64,000 bases of DNA from JAHQVI01 sp963727575 (lineage in GTDB: Bacteria; Pseudomonadota; Alphaproteobacteria; Rhizobiales; Rhodomicrobiaceae), in contig CAVSIA010000005.1 of NCBI GenBank assembly GCA_963727575.1, forward strand, positions 77,389-141,388, read 5' to 3'. The notes beneath the pieces were generated by a model. That model was not told where the DNA came from. It saw only the letters and a list, made by a program, of their open reading frames with translations, and did not search any database. Below are positions 46,681 to 57,300 of this stretch, piece after piece. The number at the start of each line of letters is the position of its first letter. Position 1 is the first letter of the stretch. The translations under genes and the position numbers were made by a program.

Positions 46681-48645
46681 TCACTGCGTGGCGTGCAGGC
46701 TCGTCCTTGCCGCTTTCACCAATTCGTCGGCGATCCGCGCCTGACCCTCGGCGGTCGGGTGGAAGGCACCGCCATAGGTGCTGCCGACAAAGAGCTGGAA
46801 CGGCAGCCAATGCCGCCGCGCCACGGTCTTGAACGCCGTGGAATAGATCCCGCTGCAATTGGCGCCGAAATTCGAAATCGTGTCGGCATGCATATGCGCG
46901 GTCATGAACGCGTCGTTCGGCGTGCGGAACCAGCGCTGGCGCGACGAATAAGGCTGAAAGGCCGAAGGCTTGTACGGCGTCCACGCGCCGTTCTTAAGCC
47001 GCGGGAAGGCAACGCTCTCGGCGGTCCCCTCGCCGCGCGACGCGCATAGCCCATGGCCGCGGAAATCGCCGCGAAAGCCGTCGACGAAGGTCCAGTCACG
47101 CCCGGCAAAGGCGGCCAGACTCTGGTTCAGCTCGGTGGAGAAATCCTCCGCCTTGCCGAGCTTGGCCGCATCGATCTGAAAGGCCGGGAACACCTCCAGG
47201 CCCTTGCTGCCGTTGCAGGCGCTCATGCCGTCGGCTTCGTAGCCCATATTCGGATAGCCGGTCAGGATGACCTTGGTGCCTTCGCGGGTGTTGAAGAACA
47301 GCTCGAGCGCGAATTTCAGCCCCTCGAATCGCTTTTTCAGAAGATCGATCTGCTTGCGCGCCCGTCCGACGCCGAACACCGCGTTCATCCGCTGGCCGAG
47401 CACGCGGTAGATGCTGTTCTCGCTCAGAATGCTGTCGGCGATCAGCTGGGTGAAGCCGACATCGTTGCCGCCGACCGAAAGGAACACCATGTCGATAGGC
47501 CGCTTCAGCAGGGCGCGGTGGCCGCTGCCCTGCGGGGACGCACTGCACCGCGCGACCCGCATCTCCCGTTCGGCGACGCTGCGGAGCTCCGGCATGCGCT
47601 GGATGACGGCGGCGGGCATCTGCGCGCGCGGGTTCACGGTCTGGCACAGCTCCTGCGCCATCGCCGATAGCTGGCTCGAAACCGTGAACGGCTCGCCCGG
47701 CGTGCATTCGCGGACCGGAGCGCGCAACAGGATGCCCTGCACGATCTCGGAGCCGCTGCAGGCGAAACTGAGGAAGGTGATGGCGCGCTGCGGATTTTCG
47801 ATGGCGAGCTGGAGAGCGGCGCGAAGCTGATGCGAATAGAGCGAACGGTGGCACTCCCGGTCCCACCAGCGCGCCCGCTCCTTGCGGAACGCCGAGCCGC
47901 TGAGTTTCGTCCAGCCGCCCTCCCGTGCCGGATAGCCGTCGAGCTTTGCGGTCTGCCGGGTCGCGGCGATCTCGATGGAGCCGTAATCGTAGGAGCGGCC
48001 GTCATTGAACTGGACGGGCGAGTCCGGATTGCCTTCCCCCGCGCCAAAACTGTCGCCCATGCCGACGATCAGCAGGTCCTGGACGGTGACGTCGACCGCG
48101 GTCTCCGCCGGGCCGCTCCAGCGCGAGACACTGAGCCGGGCGCCGCCTGGATAGGGGACGTCGAACTTGACGGCCGCGTTGCAGGGCGCCGTCTTGCGCG
48201 CCAGCGCGGCGCCGGCATGGTCCTCAAGCAGCCAATGGCAGCTTTCATTGGACGGGGCGCGGCCGAACAGGTTCCAGAACTTCCGGTCGGGCGTCAACGT
48301 TGCCACGATGCGGTGGCTCTTGGGCAGGACGTAATCGGAGCAGGCGTTGTAGCGGTCGCCGTCCTGATTGTAGCAAGTGTTGTTGAAGACGCCCTTGGCC
48401 CAGCCCCGCCCGCCGCTGCGTTCGGCGAGCCGGCGTTCGGCGGCAAGCACCGGCGTGTCCGCTTCGATGCCGCCGAGCTGATCGTAGATCCGGCGGTGAA
48501 GCTCGGTATCGGCGGGGTTCTTGAACAGGCGGAACGGGTTCTCCAGCTGCCATTCGATACGGTTCGCCGCCGCGGCGCTCCCGCTGAGCCCAACGAAGAA
48601 TGCCGCCGCCGCAAACCCAAACTTAGCCCAGATGCGTTGCCCCAT
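46681..48645 (-). CDS. Large exported SGNH/GDSL hydrolase
   Basis: 654 residues from ATG 48645; a signal peptide is visible (MGQRIWAKFGFAAAAFFVGL, cleavage near SAAAANR). SGNH block I is IVGMGDSFGAGEGNPDSP (catalytic Ser), block III is VFLSVGGNDVGFTQ, and the final His lies in AFHPTAEGQARIADEL. The N-terminal 190 residues and the long insert after block I are not part of the minimal esterase domain and I do not recognise them. Two Cys-rich pairs (CHWLLEDHAG, CSASPQGSG) suggest an exported, disulfide-bearing enzyme. A likely envelope or polysaccharide esterase; substrate unknown. Confidence 0.82.
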   Translation of the reverse strand: MGQRIWAKFGFAAAAFFVGLSGSAAAANRIEWQLENPFRLFKNPADTELHRRIYDQLGGIEADTPVLAAERRLAERSGGRGWAKGVFNNTCYNQDGDRYNACSDYVLPKSHRIVATLTPDRKFWNLFGRAPSNESCHWLLEDHAGAALARKTAPCNAAVKFDVPYPGGARLSVSRWSGPAETAVDVTVQDLLIVGMGDSFGAGEGNPDSPVQFNDGRSYDYGSIEIAATRQTAKLDGYPAREGGWTKLSGSAFRKERARWWDRECHRSLYSHQLRAALQLAIENPQRAITFLSFACSGSEIVQGILLRAPVRECTPGEPFTVSSQLSAMAQELCQTVNPRAQMPAAVIQRMPELRSVAEREMRVARCSASPQGSGHRALLKRPIDMVFLSVGGNDVGFTQLIADSILSENSIYRVLGQRMNAVFGVGRARKQIDLLKKRFEGLKFALELFFNTREGTKVILTGYPNMGYEADGMSACNGSKGLEVFPAFQIDAAKLGKAEDFSTELNQSLAAFAGRDWTFVDGFRGDFRGHGLCASRGEGTAESVAFPRLKNGAWTPYKPSAFQPYSSRQRWFRTPNDAFMTAHMHADTISNFGANCSGIYSTAFKTVARRHWLPFQLFVGSTYGGAFHPTAEGQARIADELVKAARTSLHATQ

Positions 48646-48670
48646 ATGCCCCGTCCCAGCCCCTGGCACT

Positions 48671-48776
48671 AGAGCACGATCGGGAAAAGTGGACGCCGGA
48701 TTTCCCGAAAAATCGCGCAAAAACAAAAGGAGCTCTAGAGCATGAGCGATCCAACATGAAGCGACCATGCTCAAGT
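48671..48776. repeat. Rhizobial-type palindromic intergenic repeat (RIME-like)
   Basis: agagcacgatcgggaaaagt is followed by an inverted gggaaa/tttccc arm, and a second agagcatg/catgctc pair lies beyond. From memory this matches the dispersed palindromes common between genes of Rhizobiales. It occupies the region upstream of the SGNH gene; 48777-48966 shows nothing further. Confidence 0.75.
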
Positions 48777-48966
48777 GTCTTAACGCAAGGCGCGGCAACA
48801 CCGCAACACAACGCTCCGAGCCTGTGCATTTCCGGCATCGCAAAAGCAGCTTATTGGTAAAAGGCCAAGATTTTTTGACGCCCCTTGCCTATGATCGCCG
48901 ACTTGGCGAAATGCTCCTCATCATCGGCCGCAGGCGATATCGGCCTTGCGCTCTCGGAAAGGCACA

Positions 48967-49791
48967 ATGCGGAAGACGCAACGGATAACGCGACGTGCTG
49001 TGCTGAAGGCGGCGGCCGGCGCCGCCGCGTCGGCTCTGCCCGGCCTGTCGGTGCTGTCCTCGATGAGCGCCGCGGCTCAGACCTCGGAGGAGGCGCCGGC
49101 GCGGTGGACATTCGACGGTGTGACCGGCCCGGAACATTGGAGCGAGCTGTCGCCGGATTACGCGCTCTGCCAGTTCGGCGTCGAGCAGAGCCCGATCGAC
49201 CTCGTCGACGCCACGCAAGTGCCGAGCGCCAGGGGTCTCGATCTCGACTATCGCCCCATCACCGCGCGGGCGTCATCGAGAAGCTGGACGTTGCAGATCG
49301 GCTTCGATCCGGGCTGCGAGATCGAAATCGGCGGCGTGCGCTATGCGCTCGGCGAGGCGTATGTCCGGCAGCCGAGCGAGCATCTGCTATCGGGGCGCGC
49401 GCTGGAGATGGAATTGCAGCTCGTTCACCGGAGCAAGACCGGCGCGACCGCGATCAGCGGCGTATTCATCCGCCAGGGCCGCGAGCACGAAGCCCTGAAG
49501 ATGCTGATCGAGCACCTGCCGGCCAAAGGCGCCGACAAGGGGACGCTGTTCCCTATCGACCCGACCGACTTTCTCCCCGCGCTCCCGGAGGGCAAATCGA
49601 GCCGGGCGTTCTATCGCTATGAAGGGTCGATGACCATGCCGCCCTGCACCGAAGGCGTGGTCTGGACGGTGTTCAAGACCCCAATCGAGGCCTCGCCCAA
49701 GCAGATCCGCGATCTTGCGACCTTGTTCCCGCCCAACGCCCGGCCGGCGAACAAGCTCAATCAGCGCCAGCTCTTCGAATTCGGCGGTTAG
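48967..49791 (+). CDS. Tat-exported alpha-carbonic-anhydrase homologue lacking zinc ligands
   Basis: 274 residues from ATG 48967 (ggaaagg just upstream). Twin-arginine-like signal RITRRAVLKAAAGAAASALP, predicted to use the Tat system. The mature domain is alpha-carbonic anhydrase: GPEHWSELSPDYALCQFG, QSPIDLVDA, and the late block GSMTMPPCTEGVVWTVFKTP. The zinc site is lost: the family HxH (as in QFHFHxPSEH) is here EAYVRQPSEH, so both His are Tyr and Arg, and the third (E-x-H-x-V-H) is MELQLVH, so His is Gln. All three ligands are absent, so CO2 hydration is not expected. It resembles in principle animal carbonic-anhydrase-related proteins. Role unknown, perhaps binding. Confidence 0.88.
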   Translation: MRKTQRITRRAVLKAAAGAAASALPGLSVLSSMSAAAQTSEEAPARWTFDGVTGPEHWSELSPDYALCQFGVEQSPIDLVDATQVPSARGLDLDYRPITARASSRSWTLQIGFDPGCEIEIGGVRYALGEAYVRQPSEHLLSGRALEMELQLVHRSKTGATAISGVFIRQGREHEALKMLIEHLPAKGADKGTLFPIDPTDFLPALPEGKSSRAFYRYEGSMTMPPCTEGVVWTVFKTPIEASPKQIRDLATLFPPNARPANKLNQRQLFEFGG

Positions 49792-49840
49792 AGCGGAGCC
49801 GATTGGCCATCGGCCGGCGGCGGTCCGTCCATCCCTGCAT

Positions 49841-52525
49841 TTACGCGTTTCCACCTGTGCTGCCACCATCCGGCGGCGGCACCGAGAAATTGCCGTTCTC
49901 CGGCCGCTGCGCCATCTGCGCCTTGGGCTGCTTCGGCGCCATGTTCTGCGGCGGAGCGGGCGGCGTGCCGTTGTGAAGCTGGGCGAATTGCTGCGAGAGC
50001 ACGTCCTTGATCCACTCGGTATTGCGGAAATGCACGTCGGTCTGGCGATAGGGAATCTCGATGCCCGCTTCCTGGAACGCCTCGTAGATCTGGATGCGCA
50101 GCTCCGTGCGCAGTCCGAGCGACTTGGTGATGTCGTAGGTGTAGGCATACAGCTTGAATTCGAGCGCGTCGGCGGCGAAATCGCCGAAATAGACGAACGG
50201 CTCGGGCGTCGCCATCACCTTCGGATTGGCCTTGGCGACCTTGATCAGCAGGTCGTGGACCTGACGCGGCTTGCTGTTGTAGTGCACGCCGACCGTGATC
50301 GACACGCGGCCGCTATAATTGTGCAGCGTCCAGTTCTTGACCTTCTCGGAGATGAAATAGGAGTTCGGAATCAGCACGTTGGCGCGGTCGAAGGTCTCGA
50401 TCTCGGTGGAGCGCACGCTGATCTTGCGGACAAAGCCTTCCTCGCCGCCGACGACCACCCAGTCACCGACCTTGATCGGCCGCTCGGCAAGCAGGATCAG
50501 CCCGGAGACGAAATTGTTGACCACCGCCTGGAGGCCGAGGCCGATACCGACGGAGAGTGCGCCGGCGACCAGGGCGATATTCGAAAGGTCGAGGCCCGCA
50601 TAGGAGATCGCCACCAGAGCGGCGATAACGACGCCGAGATAGCCGACGGCGGTGCGGATCGAATGGCGCGCGCCGCCTGAAATCCCCGCGGTCTGCAAGA
50701 CGCGCCGGTCCAGCCAACCCTGGAACAGCCGGGCGACGACATAGCCGACCACGAAGACGATGACGGAGGCCAGAATCGCGGCCAGCGAGATCTCGGTCTG
50801 GCCGATTTTGAAGCCGAACAGCAGGCTTGCGCCGCCTTCGTGGATGTCCTTCCAGTCGAAGCCCCATTGCAGGAGGATCAGCGGGACGGTGAACACCAGC
50901 GTCGAGATCTTGAGGAACAGCGTCACCGGCAGCGAGAGCTGTTCGCGGCGAACCTGGTCAAGCCCGGCATTGTCCTTCAGCCATTTGCCGAGCTGGGCCT
51001 CCTCGTTGCCCATGCTCTCGCCGACCGCGTCGACCCAGAGCAGCAGCAGATAGATCACCGCAAGGATGGTGCCGGTGACGATGAGCTGGGCGGAAATGAA
51101 GCGCGCAAGGCCAATATAGCCGGTCAGCGCCGTCACCATGATGAACAGCGCGGCGCCCCAGAGGGGCCAGCGGAGCTGCGACATCCAGCCGACTTCGGGC
51201 GCGTCCTGAATGGCGATGCGCTGCCGCGGCGAAACCAGGATGGCGATGAACAGCAGGGCGATGATGATGCTGGACAGGAAGCTCTGCGCGACGGTCAGCG
51301 TGAAGGGCGCATTGGCGGTGTAGCGCACGGTGTCGATGAACAGCGTGATGCTGTAGACCGCGGCCAGCGCGACCACCAGCCAGCGCGTGCGATGCGCCGC
51401 GCGGTTGTCGATCGGGACCATCCGCCAATAGGGGCGGCCGGGCGCCAGCACCGTCGCGATCAGCGCGCAAACCGCGGTGACGATGAGCAGCGAGCGCATG
51501 ACCGAATAGGCGAGCAGGTTGACGTCCTCCGGCATCAGCTCCTGATAGCGGAAGCTGTAATAGAGGAAGGCCGAGGTCGCCGCGACCGGCAAAACCCGCA
51601 GCAGCGTCACCCATGCCGCCGAGGTCGACCGGCGCCAGTAGGGCGGTTCGCCGGCCTGGTGCCAGGATCGGAAATGGCTGATGCCGCGGATCGCCACGAA
51701 GGTGGTCGCGGCGGCGATGAGCAGGGCAAGGACGAGGATCTGGATGGCGTCGGCGCTGCGGTCGAGATGGCCCCACCAGCCCGAAACCGTCTGCCACGCC
51801 TTCTGCAAGGCGTAGCTGAGCTGGCCGGGCGCGCTCTGCCATGTATAGGCGCTGTGGGCTTCGGGCACGCGCTCGAACAGGCGTTCGGCGAATTTGCGCC
51901 GGCGCAGCTCCTGGATTTTCGTGGTGAGCTGATTGGCGCGCAGCTTGGTCGATTCCGCGATATTCTTGACCGCGCTCAGGCTGCCATAGACCCGTTGCAG
52001 CTCGGCGCGCTGCGCGGCGACCGGTTCGGGCTCGCCGGTTTCCGGAACGGGGCCGAGATTATCGACCTGCGCCTTGGCTTCGGCCACTTTGGGTGCCAGG
52101 GTTTCGACGAATTTGTCGATGTCTTCGCGGGTCTGCTGCAGGTCGGTGCGCGCCTTGTCGAGCAGGACGTAGGAAACGAACGCGGCATTGAGCGTCTGCT
52201 CGATCTCGTCGAGCCTATGGGTCCAGCCTTCGAGCTTCGGGGCGGCTTCGGCGCCAATGGCGCGGTCGACGATGGAAAAATCGGGCGGCGCAGCTTTCGG
52301 TGCCTCGGGCTGGGCGGCGGTAGCGCCCGGCGCCGTCGTCGCAGGCGCGGCTGCTGCGGGTTTCTGCGCCTTCTGCGGCGCGGCGGCCTCGGCTGGCGCC
52401 TTCGCGCCCGGCGTGACCAGCTGGATTTGTGCGTGCGCCGTGCCGTGCAGCGCGAGCAGCATCAGCGGCAGAAGAAAAAGATGTGCCTTAGCGGCAAAGA
52501 TGCGCTTGTGGAGGAGGATTGCCAT
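49841..52525 (-). CDS. MscS/MscK-type mechanosensitive channel with DUF3772 domain
   Basis: 894 residues from ATG 52525 (MAILLHKRIFAAKAHLFLLP), with a signal sequence. An Ala/Pro-rich linker and coiled-coil region (DUF3772-like) precede about ten transmembrane helices, then the MscS core: GALSVGIGLGLQAVVNNFVS (pore-lining helix) and KVGDWVVVGGEEGFVRKISV with ETFDRANVLIPNSYF. Such channels release solutes on osmotic downshock. An ATG 93 bases further upstream exists but is less likely. Convergent with the carbonic-anhydrase-like gene. Intact. Confidence 0.9.
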   Translation of the reverse strand: MAILLHKRIFAAKAHLFLLPLMLLALHGTAHAQIQLVTPGAKAPAEAAAPQKAQKPAAAAPATTAPGATAAQPEAPKAAPPDFSIVDRAIGAEAAPKLEGWTHRLDEIEQTLNAAFVSYVLLDKARTDLQQTREDIDKFVETLAPKVAEAKAQVDNLGPVPETGEPEPVAAQRAELQRVYGSLSAVKNIAESTKLRANQLTTKIQELRRRKFAERLFERVPEAHSAYTWQSAPGQLSYALQKAWQTVSGWWGHLDRSADAIQILVLALLIAAATTFVAIRGISHFRSWHQAGEPPYWRRSTSAAWVTLLRVLPVAATSAFLYYSFRYQELMPEDVNLLAYSVMRSLLIVTAVCALIATVLAPGRPYWRMVPIDNRAAHRTRWLVVALAAVYSITLFIDTVRYTANAPFTLTVAQSFLSSIIIALLFIAILVSPRQRIAIQDAPEVGWMSQLRWPLWGAALFIMVTALTGYIGLARFISAQLIVTGTILAVIYLLLLWVDAVGESMGNEEAQLGKWLKDNAGLDQVRREQLSLPVTLFLKISTLVFTVPLILLQWGFDWKDIHEGGASLLFGFKIGQTEISLAAILASVIVFVVGYVVARLFQGWLDRRVLQTAGISGGARHSIRTAVGYLGVVIAALVAISYAGLDLSNIALVAGALSVGIGLGLQAVVNNFVSGLILLAERPIKVGDWVVVGGEEGFVRKISVRSTEIETFDRANVLIPNSYFISEKVKNWTLHNYSGRVSITVGVHYNSKPRQVHDLLIKVAKANPKVMATPEPFVYFGDFAADALEFKLYAYTYDITKSLGLRTELRIQIYEAFQEAGIEIPYRQTDVHFRNTEWIKDVLSQQFAQLHNGTPPAPPQNMAPKQPKAQMAQRPENGNFSVPPPDGGSTGGNA

Positions 52526-53086
52526 GCCATTGCTTATGGTTGAAGGGCCTTTGGCTCCGGGCGCGCCGCGAATCTCGCTACGCCTGTGAGGTAGCCGATT
52601 TAACCCATCGATTTTCAACGAATTTATGGCAACTCACCACTTCCGGGCGGGAAAGCCTGGGTAAAAGTGTAGCAGCCGTAAATTCCCGTAACTCAATTCG
52701 TCCGATTTCGGGATCGAAACATGAGGGCGTCATTTTTCTCTCAACTATCACGAAATTGGGCGATTTGCAGGCGCAAGGCCGGCTTCTGTGGATTTCGTCC
52801 AACGCCGAGATGTCGCGCCTAGTCGGTAACCATTCAGACACGCGGCGCTAGAGATGGGGCCCGATCCGTGCCCAAAGGGGGATCGACGCGGAGGATTTCT
52901 CTGGTCCGCCGCGTAATGGGGATCAGGCGAGAGGCTCGGGGCGACAATTTGGCGGCAGCGGCTTTTCCATTGGCTCGCCCGGCATCTCCCGTTCCGTGCT
53001 ACAAGACGCGCTGTCACGTGGGCAGGTAGACAAACGCTGGCGGCGGGCCGGACCGGCTGCACGAGAAACGATAAGGCAAGGTCGGA
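52526..53086. other. 561-base intergenic region between divergent mscS-like and mdtA-like genes
   Basis: Small ORFs here lack any family resemblance. It should hold promoters for both flanking genes, but I could not place them. The bases before 53087 give ggtcggagtgaaacgg, with ggag as the ribosome site of the GTG start. Confidence 0.5.
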
Positions 53087-54337
53087 GTGAAACGGTTTTT
53101 TCCTGCCCTGGTTCTGTTGATCGTAACGGCGGCGCTCGTCGGCTTTATCTACAAGGACCGGATCTTTCCCAAGCCCACCGCGACCGCCGAACAGGGGGGC
53201 GCGCCCGGATTCAGCCGGCGCGGCGGCGGCCCTGCCGATCCGAGCCGGCCGGTCTCGATCCTGGCCGAGGCGGCGAGCCGCGCCGATGTTCCCGTCTATC
53301 TCTACGGCGTCGGCACGGTGAACGCCTACAACTCGGCAACCGTCCGCGCGCAGGTCACCGGGCGGCTGATCTCGGTCGAATTCCAGGAGGGTCAGAGCGT
53401 CAAGAAGGGCGCCGTGCTCGCGCGGATCGACCCGGCGCGCTATCAGGCCGCTTACGATCAGGCGGTGGCCAAGAAGGCCATGGACGACTCCGCCCTCAAC
53501 AACGCCATGGCCGACATGAAGCGGATGGAGACGCTGGCCAAGTCGAACTACACCTCCGAGCAGACCGCCGATGCCCAGCGCGCCAAGGTCGAGCAGACCC
53601 GCGCCCAGCTCCGCCAGGATCAGGCCGCCATCGACAGCGCCAAGACCGATCTCGATCACACCATTGTGACCGCGCCGATCGACGGCCGCACCGGTATCCG
53701 CGACGTCGATGTCGGCAATGTCGTCACGTCGGCCGAAGTCGGCGGTATCGTCACCATCTCGCAGCTTCAGCCGATCTCGGTGGTGTTCACGCTGCCGGAA
53801 ACGCAAATCTCGGAGCTGATCGCGTCCAAGACGGCGGGACGCGTGGCGCTGACGGCGAGCGTCGGCGGCAAGACCATCGGCGAGGGCGCGCTCGAAGTGA
53901 TCGACAGCCGCATCGACCAGAACACCGGCAGCGTGCGGCTGAAGGGCACGTTTCCCAATGAGCCGATTGCGCTCTGGCCGGGACAGTTCGTCAATATCCG
54001 ACTGCATCTGAAGACGCTGACCGGCGCGACGGTGATCTCCTCCGCCGCCGTCCAGCAGGGCGCCTCGGGCCGGTTCGTCTACCGCGTGCAGCCCGACAAT
54101 ACGGTCAAGCTGACGCCGGTCGAGGTTGCGCTCGAGGATGAGAACCGCGCCGTCCTTGCCTCGGGCATCGAGCCGGGCGACCGCGTCGCCACATCCGGCT
54201 TTTCCAATCTCCAGGACGGCTCGAAGGTCACCGTCGACGACGGCAAGGGAGAAGAAAAGACGGCGCCGCGGCGCGGGCAGGGCGAGACGACCGACGTTTC
54301 GAGCCCAGCCCGGACAGCGGTCGGCGCTGGACAATGA
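53087..54337 (+). CDS. mdtA: RND efflux membrane-fusion protein, MdtA-like
   Basis: 416 residues from GTG 53087; one N-terminal transmembrane helix. Barrel-sandwich and hairpin segments: DVPVYLYGVGTVNAYNSATV, VEFQEGQSVKKGAVLARIDP, a helical hairpin (about 115-175), TIVTAPIDGRTGIRDVDVGN. Bridges the inner-membrane RND pump to an outer-membrane channel. First gene of the mdtABC-like operon; 53 bases before mdtB. No TolC-like gene is in the window. Confidence 0.92.
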   Translation: MKRFFPALVLLIVTAALVGFIYKDRIFPKPTATAEQGGAPGFSRRGGGPADPSRPVSILAEAASRADVPVYLYGVGTVNAYNSATVRAQVTGRLISVEFQEGQSVKKGAVLARIDPARYQAAYDQAVAKKAMDDSALNNAMADMKRMETLAKSNYTSEQTADAQRAKVEQTRAQLRQDQAAIDSAKTDLDHTIVTAPIDGRTGIRDVDVGNVVTSAEVGGIVTISQLQPISVVFTLPETQISELIASKTAGRVALTASVGGKTIGEGALEVIDSRIDQNTGSVRLKGTFPNEPIALWPGQFVNIRLHLKTLTGATVISSAAVQQGASGRFVYRVQPDNTVKLTPVEVALEDENRAVLASGIEPGDRVATSGFSNLQDGSKVTVDDGKGEEKTAPRRGQGETTDVSSPARTAVGAGQ

Positions 54338-54390
54338 GGGCAGGCAAAACGGGCAGGTGAAAGCCGCAAGGCGCGACACAGAGTAGACCG

Positions 54391-57300
54391 ATGAGCGTTT
54401 CAGCCCCTTTCATCGCGCGCCCCGTCGCGACATCGCTTCTTGCGATCGCGGTGCTGCTGGCGAGTGCGCTCGCCTATCTGAAGCTGCCGATCGCCTCGCT
54501 GCCCCAGGTCGATTTCCCCGTCATCGAGGTGACCACCCAGCTCCCGGGCGCCAGCGCCGACACCATGGCCTCGCTGGTGACGGCGCCGCTGGAGCGCCAG
54601 CTCGGGCAGATCCCGGCGCTCAAGTCGATGAGCTCGATCAGCTCGAACGGCCTCAGCCGGGTGACGCTGCAATTCGCGCTCAACCGCGACATCAACGCCG
54701 CCGGTCAGGACGTGCAGTCCGCCATCAACGCGGCGGAAGGCGACCTGCCGCAGGGGCTGCCCTATCCGCCGACCTATGCCAAGGTCAACCCCTCCGACCC
54801 GCCGATCCTGACCATCGCGCTGACCTCGCAGAACGTCTCGATGGAGAAGCTCAGCGATCTTGCCGACACGTTCATGCTGCCGCGGCTCAGCCAGCTCAGT
54901 GGGGTCGGGCATGTGACGGTGCAGGGCAATATGCGCCCCGCGGTCCGCATCCAGGCCGATCTTGCCCAGCTCGCCGCTTACGGCCTCAGCCTGGAGACGC
55001 TGCGCACGGCGATCGCCGAGGCCAATGTCGCCGGCGCGAAAGGCACGCTCAACGGATCGCAGAAGGCGTATTCGATCGGCGCCAACGATCAGCTCGAAAC
55101 GGCCGACGCTTACGGCGACGTCGTGGTCGCCTATCGGGACGGGTCGCCGGTGCTGCTGCGCAATGTCGCCAAGATCGTCAACGGCATCGAGAACGTCCGC
55201 GCGTCCGGGCGCTACAACGGCACGCCCGCCATCGTCATCGACGTGCAGCGCCAGCCGAACGCCAATATCGTCGCGACGGTCGACGGCATCAAAGCGCTGC
55301 TGCCGCGGCTGGAAAAAGCGCTGCCCGCCGGCGTCAAGGCGCAGATCGTCGCCGACCGGACGGGCACGATCCGTGCCTCGGTGCATGAGGTGCAGGCGAC
55401 GCTGCTGTTGAGCGTCGGCCTCGTCATCCTCGTCGTGCTCTTGTTCCTGCGCACCGCAAGCGCCACCATCGTCGCCGGCGTGACGCTGCCGCTCTCGCTC
55501 GCTTCCGCCTTCGGGCTGATGTGGTATGCCGGCTTCAGCCTCAACAATCTGTCACTCATGGCGCTGGTGATCGCCGCCGGCTTCGTCGTCGACGACGCCA
55601 TCGTCATGATCGAGAATATCGTCCGGCACATGGAGCGCGGCCTCTCGCCGATGGCGGCGGCGGTCAAGGGCGCGGGCGAGATCGGCTTCACCATCATATC
55701 GCTGACCCTGTCGCTCGTTGCCGTGTTCATCCCGCTGTTGTTCATGAGCGGCATCGTCGGCCGGCTGTTTCAGGAATTCGCGCTGACCTTGACCATCGCC
55801 GTCGTCGTCTCAGCTGTCGTCGCCCTGACGCTGACACCGATGATGTGCGCGCGGCTGCTGCGGCCGCCCTCCGCCCGGCGCCGGAGCTGGCTCGCCCGGA
55901 TCGGCGATGCGCCGTTCGCAGCGATGCAGGCTGTCTACCGCGTGACGCTCGACTGGGTGCTGCGCTATCGCGGCTTCATGCTGCTGGTCACGGCGGCCAC
56001 GCTTGCCGCGACCGTCGCGCTCTACGTCGTCATTCCGAAGGGCTTCCTGCCCAGCCAGGACACCGGCTTCCTGACCGCGGAGACGGAAGCCGCGCAGGAC
56101 GTCTCCTTCGATAAGCTGCAGGGCTTGCAGGACCAGGTCGAGGCGATCGTCGCCCGCGATCCCGACGTGACCGGAATCGTCTCCATCATCGGGGTCGGCT
56201 CGACCAACACCGCGCCGAATCTCGGTCATTTCTCCATCGTGTTGAAGCCCAAGGGCGAACGCGCGGCCTCGGCGTCCGAGATCGAGGAGCGTCTCGCGGC
56301 GGCGACCCGCGACATCGTCGGCATCAAGAGCTATTTCCAGCTCGTGCCCGATATCAAGATCGGCACGCGCAAGAGCCGGACGCCCTACCAGTATGTGCTC
56401 TATAGCACCGACCCTGCCGACTTTTCGCAAGCCGCCACCCGTGTCGTCGCCGCGCTCCAGGCGCTGCCGCAGCTGAGCGGCGTGACCAGCGACCTTCAGG
56501 AGAACGGCCCGGCGCTGGTCATCGACGTCGACCGCGTCGCGGCGGGGCGGCTCGGCGTGTCCATGCAGGACGTCAACAACGCGCTCTACAACGCTTTCGG
56601 CCAGCGGCAGATCTCGACGATCTACGGCCAGGCCAATCAATACCGCGTGGTGCTGGAAGCCGCGCCCGCCTACCAGACCGACCCTGCCTCGCTCGACCGG
56701 CTGTTCGTGCCCGGCGGCACCAGCCTTGCGGCAGCGGTGACCGGACAGAACACCGCCAATCAGGTGCCGCTGTCGTCCTTCGCCCGGATCGAGCGCACGA
56801 CGCGCCCGCTGGCCGTCCAGCGCATTCAGCAATTCCCGGCAACCTCGATCGATTTCAGCCTCGCGCCCGGTGTCTCGCTCGACGAGGCGGTAACGGCGAT
56901 CGATGCGGCGGTTGCGCGGCTCGACCTGCCGTCCTCGATCATCGGCAGCTTCGAAGGGGCGACGGAGGAATTCACCATCGCCCTCGCCAATCAGCCCTGG
57001 CTGATCCTTGCCGCCGTGGTCGTTATCTATATCGTGCTGGGCGTGCTCTATGAGAGCTTCATTCACCCCTTCACCATCCTGACGACGCTGCCTTCGGCCG
57101 GCATCGGCGCGCTGCTGGCGCTGCAGATCTTCGGCCAGCAATTCACCTTCGTCACGCTGATCGGCGTGATCCTGCTGATGGGCATCGTCAAGAAGAACGC
57201 GATCATCATGATCGACTTCGCCCTCGATGCCGAACGCGAGCGCGGGCTCGCCCCCTACGATGCCATTCGCGAGGCGTGCCTCTTGCGCTTCCGCCCGATC

